Of a stretch of 47,151 nt of DNA, positions 41,264-47,151 are shown in pieces. Within the stretch, counting starts at the first letter, position 1; each line of letters begins with the position of its first letter. The notes below the pieces were generated by a model. The model saw only the letters and a list, made by a program, of their open reading frames with translations, was not told the DNA's origin and ran no database searches. A program made the translations under genes and the position numbers. The DNA is from SFTJ01 sp045613305 (GTDB lineage: Bacteria > Bacteroidota > Bacteroidia > Bacteroidales > Muribaculaceae): assembly GCA_045613305.1 (NCBI GenBank), contig JAZLAU010000010.1, forward strand, positions 1-47,151. The letters run 5' to 3'.

Positions 41264-43999
41264 TTAGAATTTCACGCCCACATTCAAGAACACCTTGATG
41301 CCTTGAGCATAGTAGTATTTGTTAGGATACTTTGTTGTAGTGTAGTTAGTGTAGTCGAAACGGCCCTGTTGGTAACCCGAAGTTTGAATGTTGCGGTTAT
41401 TAAGCACATTGTCAACATTCAGGTTGATGTTAAGCGAAGCCGTACGGTTAAGGTAAATCAACTTACCAATGCTTGCGTTAAGCACAAAACTATTGTTCAA
41501 GCGTTCTTGGCGAGTGATTTCGGCCACCTTTTGAATAAGTTCTTCTTCGGTAGCGCACACCTTATAAAGTCCAGGCATAGCCTCATGGCGAGTTGGCGAC
41601 AAATTCACATACGAATCGGCCATATACACTCCGCCAAGTTCAAACCACCACATGCCCGGTGCGCTCCACTTCACGCCAAGCGAATAGGCTTGTTGAGGAG
41701 TGCCACCCACATAGAAGTTTTTCAAATACACCACTTGAGTAGTGTCGGGAGCCTGTCCGTTTTCATAACTACGAGTGCCCATCGGACGGTTCTTGTATTG
41801 GTAGCGAGAGAATGTACCGGCACCGTTGATTGAGATTGAAGGAGTCAAGCGATAGGTCAAGCCCACCTCAACACCCTTATAGGTTTTCTTCACGCCTGTG
41901 AGCACATAGTTCATGAATGTGCTGAACTGGTCGTCGTAGAATGCTGTACGTTCGGTTTGGTCGTACATATTTGTCCAGAACGCGGTGATGTTACCTTGGA
42001 AACGGCGATAATTGAAGTTGTAACTGATGTCGCCCGACAACAAGCGTTCGCTCTTAAGTCCGGCAATCGCATCGTCTTTCACGCGAGGCGACACATAAGC
42101 CTTGTCGAACAGCGGCGCCTTTGTGCCATAGTAGCCATGAAGCACAATGTTGTTGCGGCCGTCAATCTTATATGTTGCTCCCACCTTAATGCCGGCATTG
42201 TCAAACTGGTGAAGCACACCCTTGCCGAAAGAGTTTTCAGGAGCGCGGCCGTTGCGCATCTTACCGTCGCGCTGGAATTGTGTGTAACTAACAGTCACGC
42301 CATAGTTGATGTCCCAACGGTCGAGATTAATCATGTTTTGAATCCAAGCATTTGCCGAGAACGAATTCACATTATAATGATAGCCAAACTTGTCGCCGGC
42401 ATAAACCTTGCGGTCAGGATTGTTCATATCGTTTTGCAGCAACGAGTGGTCGTTAGGATAATCGCGTTCAGAGAACTGGTCGATGTCGGTCCAGTAGCGG
42501 CCACCAAGAAGGTCCTTCATAGTCTTATAGTAAGACGAGCGCGACCAATTGGTCGACACGCCGGCTTGCAATGTCATGTGGTCGTTCAAGCGTGCATTAA
42601 GCACCGAATTAAACATGGCATTCAATTGGTTGCTGTGGCGACGTTCAAGAATATATGTCGAGCCACGGTCAACACCAGTCAAATCGCTCTCAAGGTTATT
42701 GATGTGATTGGTTTGATACAAATGGTTCCAATCGATTTGGCTAAACGATTCGTCGGTCATCCACTTGTGTGCATACACATCCTTAATTTCCTGCTCATCG
42801 TAGTAAGAAGGCAAGTAGCGATAGTAGTCGGGACGTGGGTCGGCCGACTTATACCAGTTTAGAGCCGACGATGAGTAGAACGACTTTCTTACAGCCACAC
42901 CAGTGTTGAGCGTAACGTTAGAATTAGGTGTCCATAGCCAGTTGACGATTGCCGTAGGGTCAAACGATTCAACCACCTTGGCATTACGCTTTTCGCCGCC
43001 TTGCCAACCCCAACTTGGGTTATACAGGTTGTTATCCTTCAGATCGTAGATTTCTTGATAGGTAGCAGTGTTAGCCGCGCGCTTAGTAGGAGCACCGAAG
43101 GTTGTAAGCGCAATTGAGTGCTGCGGATTAAACACCTTTTGCAACGATAAGAAATAGCCGCCCGAGTTATAGAAAGAGCCAGGCACCACACCCTCATCGC
43201 TATATCGAACCACCGCACTTGCAGTCAACGCCCATCCGTGAGCATTAAGGCCAGTAGAGTGAGTCACCATACCACGCAAGTAATAGTTGCCGTTGGTGTA
43301 AGCCACGCTGGCACGAGTGCCGGGTGCATAATCCTTGGCATAGGTTTGGATGTTGTTGGCACCGCCCACATCGCCAAACGAATAGCTGGTTGCCTCAAGA
43401 CCCAAGCCAATGCTCTTGCTCTTAAATGCTTGGTTCATGCCGCCCATCATCGAATAATTAAAGCGGCCGCGGGCTGCATCGTTAAACGAAATGCCGTTGA
43501 TTGATGTCTGTGTGTACTCCGAATCATAACCACGCACTCTGAAGCGCATCACGCTAAAGTCGTAGCTTGCCGATTGATAATACACGTTGTCGGTAGCGCC
43601 GCTCAGCGTAGCCACCGATTGGGTATTGCCTTCTTCGTCTTCGATTTGCGACTCGGTCATGGCAAACTCGTTGGTAGTATCGACGCCTGACGTACTAACC
43701 ACCTTTATTGTACCCAAATTGCCAACCATGTTGTCGACAATCTCAACGGCTTGCGACCAGTCTTGATAGCCGTAGCAGAACACCAGCACCAAATCGCTGC
43801 CCTTCTTTGCATTTGTGATGCTGAAGTCGCCATTCGGCCCTGTGGTTACCGATAAGCCTTGCTGGTCGAGCATCACCGTTGCTCCAGGCACTGGCACCCC
43901 AGTCTTGGAATCAACTACCACACCTTGCAATCCGGTGCGCTGAGCAAACGCCGGCACACTTATCATCAAGGCGAGCAATAGTAACAGTTTTACTCTCAT
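41264..43999 (-). CDS. TonB-dependent outer-membrane receptor
   Basis: A 911-residue receptor that would import a bulky ligand through the outer membrane with TonB energy. After the signal peptide (MRVKLLLLLALMISVPAFAQ) comes a carboxypeptidase-regulatory-like domain at about 22-97 (LQGVVVDSKTGVPVPGATV), then a plug domain (about 120-240: MRFRVRGYDSEYTQTSINGI) and a 22-strand-type barrel ending FLNVGVKF. It lacks the longer SusC layout and has no SusD partner. The partner is the OB-domain lipoprotein just downstream. Ligand not shown by sequence; the context suggests a nucleotide-like or phosphodiester molecule (inference). Confidence 0.93.
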   Translation of the reverse strand: MRVKLLLLLALMISVPAFAQRTGLQGVVVDSKTGVPVPGATVMLDQQGLSVTTGPNGDFSITNAKKGSDLVLVFCYGYQDWSQAVEIVDNMVGNLGTIKVVSTSGVDTTNEFAMTESQIEDEEGNTQSVATLSGATDNVYYQSASYDFSVMRFRVRGYDSEYTQTSINGISFNDAARGRFNYSMMGGMNQAFKSKSIGLGLEATSYSFGDVGGANNIQTYAKDYAPGTRASVAYTNGNYYLRGMVTHSTGLNAHGWALTASAVVRYSDEGVVPGSFYNSGGYFLSLQKVFNPQHSIALTTFGAPTKRAANTATYQEIYDLKDNNLYNPSWGWQGGEKRNAKVVESFDPTAIVNWLWTPNSNVTLNTGVAVRKSFYSSSALNWYKSADPRPDYYRYLPSYYDEQEIKDVYAHKWMTDESFSQIDWNHLYQTNHINNLESDLTGVDRGSTYILERRHSNQLNAMFNSVLNARLNDHMTLQAGVSTNWSRSSYYKTMKDLLGGRYWTDIDQFSERDYPNDHSLLQNDMNNPDRKVYAGDKFGYHYNVNSFSANAWIQNMINLDRWDINYGVTVSYTQFQRDGKMRNGRAPENSFGKGVLHQFDNAGIKVGATYKIDGRNNIVLHGYYGTKAPLFDKAYVSPRVKDDAIAGLKSERLLSGDISYNFNYRRFQGNITAFWTNMYDQTERTAFYDDQFSTFMNYVLTGVKKTYKGVEVGLTYRLTPSISINGAGTFSRYQYKNRPMGTRSYENGQAPDTTQVVYLKNFYVGGTPQQAYSLGVKWSAPGMWWFELGGVYMADSYVNLSPTRHEAMPGLYKVCATEEELIQKVAEITRQERLNNSFVLNASIGKLIYLNRTASLNINLNVDNVLNNRNIQTSGYQQGRFDYTNYTTTKYPNKYYYAQGIKVFLNVGVKF

Positions 44000-44106
44000 A
44001 AGGTTGTCTTTAGTTATTTTTTCGTTATTATGTTTATTTCTGTCTTATTTTGCCGAAAATGTTGCTGTTTCAAAAAATGAACACTATGCCATATTAATAA
44101 AACTTT

Positions 44107-44114
44107 CAAAGTTA
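44107..44114 (-). promoter_or_regulatory. -7 element of the receptor-lipoprotein operon
   Basis: TAACTTTG on the - strand matches TAnnTTTG exactly, about 105 bases before the receptor ATG. There is no good TTG at the -33 position, which would suit a promoter that needs an activator. Confidence 0.6.
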
Positions 44115-44116
44115 AC

Positions 44117-44134
44117 CAATAATTTCAATTATTG
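44117..44134. promoter_or_regulatory. 18-base perfect palindrome, candidate operator
   Basis: CAATAATTTCAATTATTG has perfect 8-base arms around a TC centre and lies two bases upstream of the receptor operon's -7 element, between it and the -33 position. This is a typical place for a dimeric regulator. The regulator is not known. Confidence 0.55.
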
Positions 44135-44286
44135 AGCCATGTTACTCAAAAAAAACGCTGAGCCACACACTCTTTATGTTCACTTATTTTCACATTCCTT
44201 TGGCCCACACGCCTCATCGGCACCAAACAATAGGCCTAATACTTAAAGTTTTATTGAATTTATACGACTCCCATAATTTTTTTTTA

Positions 44287-44294
44287 TAACTTTG
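44287..44294 (+). promoter_or_regulatory. -7 element of the pncB promoter
   Basis: TAACTTTG matches TAnnTTTG exactly, 32 bases before the pncB ATG. The -33 region is poor. Confidence 0.55.
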
Positions 44295-44326
44295 ACAACA
44301 TCTTATCTAAATCTCGCATAAAGACT

Positions 44327-45541
44327 ATGGAACCAATCATTACCCATTTCACCGACACCGACCTATATAAGTTGACCATGTGCTGCGCCATACTTAACTG
44401 CTATCCTCGCGCCGTGGTGAAATATCAGTTTGTCGACCGCAATCACACATCATATCCTAAAGGATTTGCCGAAGAACTTCGCAAGCAAATCAACTATCTT
44501 GAAGACCTCCGATTTACCAACGAGGAACAAGAATACATGACACAAAAGTGCTACTTTATCCCGTCGTGGTTCTACACCTACCTGAAGGGCGTGCGCTACG
44601 ACGCAAGTTGCGTTAACATCGGGCAAGACGAAGAAGGTCACTTAACGCTCGATTTCGAAGGCTATTGGCACCAAACTGTGCTGCTTGAAGTGCAGATTCT
44701 TGCCATCATTTCCGAACTCTACCACATCATGACCGGCAACATCGAAAAAGTGGACATGAACGACTACTACACCCTCTCTTACAACAAAGCCGTGCGCATG
44801 CTCGAAAACGGACTTGTGGTTACCGATTTCGGCACCCGAAGAAGAATGTCGTTCGACGCCGAGGAAACTGCCATCAAGGCATTTATGGCTGCTGCTAACG
44901 ATGTAGACCCTGCAACCGGAGGCAAGTTTGTGGGCACAAGCAATGTGTATCTGGCAATGAAATACAAAATCACACCTATCGGCACCATGGCACACGAGTG
45001 GATTGCCGGAATTGCCGGCATGTTTGGACCGCAAGAAGCCAACAACATCGCCATGGATATGTGGCAAAAAACCTACATCGGCTCGCTCGGAATTTTCCTT
45101 TACGACACTTTCGGATTTAAGGCCTTTGCCGACAACTTCTCCGAACACTTCGCACGAGTGTTTGGCGGTTTGCGTGTAGACAGCGGCGACGAATTGGAAC
45201 AGGTGGAAAAAATCATCGGCAAATACACCGAACTCGGCATCGACTATCGCACCAAGCAAATTATTTTCAGCAACGCTCTCGACACCGAACGAGCCATTGA
45301 TTTGCACAATAAGGTGAAAGACCGCTGCATCGACAGTTACGGCATAGGCACACACATCACTTGCGACTCTAAGCCGTGGGGATTTAGCCCGATGAACATC
45401 GTGATTAAGTTAACCCAAATAAAAATCACCGAAAAGCGTGAGTTTAACGACACTTGCAAGATGAGTGAAGATTTGGGCAAATACACCGGCAAACCCGAAA
45501 CAGTGAAAATATTTAAAACCCTGCTTCACATCGACGACTAA
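44327..45541 (+). CDS. pncB: Nicotinate phosphoribosyltransferase
   Basis: PncB makes nicotinate mononucleotide from nicotinate, PRPP and ATP, the first step of the Preiss-Handler route to NAD. The 404-residue protein has ITHFTDTDLYKLTM at the N terminus, VTDFGTRRRMSF, GTMAHEW with His223 in the place of the catalytic phospho-histidine, RVDSGDELEQ and the phosphate site GIGTHITCD. Family assignment is secure. It is transcribed divergently from the receptor operon and is followed after about 210 bases by the secreted nuclease-like gene with its own promoter. Confidence 0.96.
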   Translation: MEPIITHFTDTDLYKLTMCCAILNCYPRAVVKYQFVDRNHTSYPKGFAEELRKQINYLEDLRFTNEEQEYMTQKCYFIPSWFYTYLKGVRYDASCVNIGQDEEGHLTLDFEGYWHQTVLLEVQILAIISELYHIMTGNIEKVDMNDYYTLSYNKAVRMLENGLVVTDFGTRRRMSFDAEETAIKAFMAAANDVDPATGGKFVGTSNVYLAMKYKITPIGTMAHEWIAGIAGMFGPQEANNIAMDMWQKTYIGSLGIFLYDTFGFKAFADNFSEHFARVFGGLRVDSGDELEQVEKIIGKYTELGIDYRTKQIIFSNALDTERAIDLHNKVKDRCIDSYGIGTHITCDSKPWGFSPMNIVIKLTQIKITEKREFNDTCKMSEDLGKYTGKPETVKIFKTLLHIDD

Positions 45542-45639
45542 CCGTCCCGGCGTCCGCCTCAAAAAACACGAGGCTACAAATTCACCTTTTTCATCACTCC
45601 ATGCACATTTAGCCAGTGTGCCAAAAATGCCCATGCCAC

Positions 45640-45670
45640 TTGCTTTTGTTTAAAAATTGCACTAATTTTG
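45640..45670 (+). promoter_or_regulatory. Promoter of the secreted nuclease-like gene
   Basis: TTG at 45640-45642 and TAATTTTG at 45663-45670 are 20 bases apart, fitting the -33/-7 pattern. The leader is about 75 bases. Confidence 0.65.
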
Positions 45671-45754
45671 GCATAGCGCATTGCACGGCAGCCCAAACAT
45701 CGGCCCTGCCACACACTTATAAACAAACACATTATTTACACACATACTATCAAG

Positions 45755-46804
45755 ATGAAGAAACTTCTTTTGTTAATAGCCACACTCGTGCTTCTCACTT
45801 CGGCAAGTCCAAACCCTCAAGGCAAGGACGACCGCTACGAAGTGTTTGGCGTGGCATTCTACAACCTCGAAAACCTGTTCGACACCATCAATAGCAACGG
45901 CACCTACGACAAAGAATTCTCGCCCGACGGCGCTAAGCAGTGGGACGGTGCAAAATATTGGAGCAAACAAGCCAACATGTCGTATGCCATCAGCCAAATG
46001 GCTTCGAGCACCATGCCTAACGGCCCTGCCATTATTGGAGTGTCGGAAATCGAAAACATTACTGTGCTTCAAGACCTTGTGCGACAAGACCCCATACGCA
46101 AATGGCGTTTGCAAATAGTTCATCACGATTCGCCCGACCGACGAGGCGTGGATGTGGCTCTGCTCTACAACCCTCGACTTTTTAGAGTGCTTAACGTGAC
46201 CAACACCCCTCTCACCATCCCCGACTACCCCACTTTCAAAACTCGCGACCAAATGTGCGTAACTGGCCTTTTAGGTGGCGAAAAAGTGAGCGTTATAGTA
46301 GGCCACTGGCCTTCAAGATTAGGCGGGCAAGAACAGTCTAACTATCTGCGCGAAGCAGCAGCAGCCCTCTCAAAGCACCTTGCCGACTCGGTGCTTGCCG
46401 ATGACCCAAACCAGGGGATAATCATCATGGGCGACTTTAACGACGACCCTCACGACAGCAGTTGCGCTAAGGTGCTTAATGCTAAAAAGAAAATTAAAGA
46501 CGTGAAAGACGGTGCTTTGTTCAACCCTTGGTGGAGCACCCTCGACAAAGGCGTGGGCTCGCTTGCTTACGAAGGGTCTTGGAACCTGTTCGACCAAATT
46601 ATCATTAGCGATTACTTCCTTAACAACGATGACCGCCAACGCTTGTCATATATGAGCCACAAGGTGCTAAACTTCGACTTCCTTCGCACAAAAGAAGGTG
46701 CTCGTAAAGGATACCCTTTGCGCACTTTTGCCTCTGGTGCATTCCTTAACGGATATAGCGACCACTTCCCCACACAAGTGCTTTTTGTTAGAAAAATAAA
46801 GTAA
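45755..46804 (+). CDS. Secreted endonuclease/exonuclease/phosphatase-fold enzyme
   Basis: A 349-residue exported enzyme (signal peptide MKKLLLLIATLVLLTSASP) of the metal-dependent phosphodiesterase superfamily that includes DNase I and inositol phosphatases. The motifs are in order: FYNLENLFD, GVSEIEN (metal-binding Glu), VGHWPSRLGG (catalytic His region), MGDFNDDP with Asp227 and Asn229, and SDHFP with Asp336 and His337. The sequence does not tell whether the substrate is DNA, RNA, a nucleotide or another phosphodiester. The location outside the cytoplasm and the nearby receptor fit a nutrient-scavenging role. Confidence 0.92.
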   Translation: MKKLLLLIATLVLLTSASPNPQGKDDRYEVFGVAFYNLENLFDTINSNGTYDKEFSPDGAKQWDGAKYWSKQANMSYAISQMASSTMPNGPAIIGVSEIENITVLQDLVRQDPIRKWRLQIVHHDSPDRRGVDVALLYNPRLFRVLNVTNTPLTIPDYPTFKTRDQMCVTGLLGGEKVSVIVGHWPSRLGGQEQSNYLREAAAALSKHLADSVLADDPNQGIIIMGDFNDDPHDSSCAKVLNAKKKIKDVKDGALFNPWWSTLDKGVGSLAYEGSWNLFDQIIISDYFLNNDDRQRLSYMSHKVLNFDFLRTKEGARKGYPLRTFASGAFLNGYSDHFPTQVLFVRKIK

Positions 46805-46830
46805 CTAATAAACAAATCTACAACATAAGC

Positions 46831-46879
46831 AGTTCCCAGCCGATGACAATAACCCCCATCGGCTGGGGGTTGTTTTTTG
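46831..46879 (+). terminator. Terminator of the secreted nuclease-like gene
   Basis: CCCAGCCGATG (46835-46845) pairs with CATCGGCTGGG (46857-46867), and the stem can extend with A-U and G-U pairs. GTTTTTT follows. A shorter alternative, AACCCCC (46851-46857) with GGGGGTT (46865-46871), uses the same right arm. Confidence 0.88.
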
Positions 46880-46961
46880 TGCATTTTACGGAACGACATT
46901 TTGTATAGCGATTATTAATAAAAAAAACGTTAAATTGTAAAAAAATCATGCATTAATTGAT

Positions 46962-46992
46962 GTTGATATCCAAATGATTATATTTAACTTTG
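46962..46992 (+). promoter_or_regulatory. Promoter of the lipoprotein at the window end
   Basis: GTTG (46962-46965) and TAACTTTG (46985-46992) are 19 bases apart, a full match to the -33/-7 arrangement. The ATG follows at 47025. Confidence 0.75.
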
Positions 46993-47024
46993 CCAAACAA
47001 TCAAACCTATACAAATTTACTTTC

Positions 47025-47151
47025 ATGAAAAATTTTATTTCAATCTTACTGCTGCTTTTTATTTTGCAGTCGTGTTCAAATGACAATGTGCTAGAAAATG
47101 GTGTTGAAGATTTGGCTCCGGTTGAAATCGGCGACGATGCGGAGGTTAACA
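47025..47151 (+). CDS. Lipoprotein, start only (cut by window end)
   Basis: The first 42 codons of a new gene are visible, too short to place in a family. They begin with MKNFISILLLLFILQSC, a lipoprotein signal peptide with lipobox LQSC (Cys17), and continue with an acidic, polar segment (SNDNVLENGVEDLAPVEIG). The protein is therefore anchored in a membrane, probably the outer one. It has its own promoter and follows the terminator of the nuclease-like gene, so it is a separate unit. Confidence 0.75.
   Translation, partial: MKNFISILLLLFILQSCSNDNVLENGVEDLAPVEIGDDAEVN

Larger units (their letters stand above)
44000..44326. other. Divergent control region of receptor operon and pncB
   Basis: No gene is present. 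The region holds a -7 element on each strand, the 18-base palindrome and AT-rich leaders. Confidence 0.65.

Noticed and set aside
41957..42862. 301-codon open frame on the + strand
   Set aside because: It lies wholly inside the TonB-dependent receptor gene on the other strand, has no recognisable domain and a composition expected from an antisense shadow.
38935..43999. SusC/SusD-type glycan uptake pair
   Set aside because: The receptor lacks the SusC layout and length, and the lipoprotein has OB-like and choice-of-anchor J domains instead of the SusD TPR fold.
44642..45355. 237-codon open frame on the - strand
   Set aside because: Antisense to pncB; no family features.
45556..45574. Hairpin GCCTC/GAGGC after pncB as a terminator
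   Set aside because: Only five pairs, a nine-base loop and a T run displaced by about ten bases; too weak to call.
1..47151. CRISPR array, tRNA, rRNA, insertion sequence or prophage
   Set aside because: No regularly spaced repeats, cloverleaf sequences, transposase or integrase motifs were seen; the inverted repeats found are terminators or short palindromes.

Overview
The window is chromosomal DNA from a gut-type member of the Bacteroidota, most likely order Bacteroidales and possibly near Muribaculaceae (family placement is inference). The evidence is the division and cell-wall gene order, promoters of the TAnnTTTG type with almost no Shine-Dalgarno sequences, a TonB-dependent receptor with an N-terminal carboxypeptidase-regulatory-like domain paired with a lipoprotein, and secreted proteins with OB-like, chitobiase-like and sorting-domain-like modules. 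I saw no phage, insertion sequence, CRISPR array, rRNA or tRNA.

Positions 1-15709 hold a compact division and cell wall (dcw) cluster on the + strand: rsmH, an ftsL-like gene, ftsI, murE, mraY, murD, ftsW, murG, murC, ftsQ, ftsA and ftsZ, ended by a strong terminator. It supplies the cytoplasmic Mur ligases, the lipid I and lipid II enzymes, the septal transpeptidase and glycosyltransferase, and the FtsQ/A/Z division proteins. mraZ, usually just upstream of rsmH, is not in its expected place. MurE carries the DNPR motif expected for meso-diaminopimelate peptidoglycan.

Positions 15710-27726 are housekeeping: pheT and a YebC-family gene (+), serS and a yqeY-like gene (-), a secreted protein of unknown function (-), then an RluA-family pseudouridine synthase, priA and a MATE exporter (+).

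Positions 28000-33054 carry a two-gene unit: a 996-residue exported TPR protein and a 593-residue outer-membrane beta-barrel protein. This unit is the least explained envelope system here.

Positions 33151-36196 hold two transporters on the - strand: a DAACS symporter whose NMDGT cation motif reads NMTGN, and a POT-family transporter.

Positions 36423-47151 look like an extracellular scavenging region: a secreted protein with tandem OB-like modules and a sorting-domain-like C terminus, a TonB-dependent receptor with an OB-domain (DUF5689-like) lipoprotein, nicotinate phosphoribosyltransferase, a secreted endonuclease/exonuclease/phosphatase-fold enzyme, and the start of another lipoprotein at the window edge. 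A reasonable but unproven model is capture and breakdown of an extracellular nucleic acid, nucleotide or other phosphodiester ligand. An 18-bp perfect palindrome directly upstream of the receptor's -7 element is a candidate operator.
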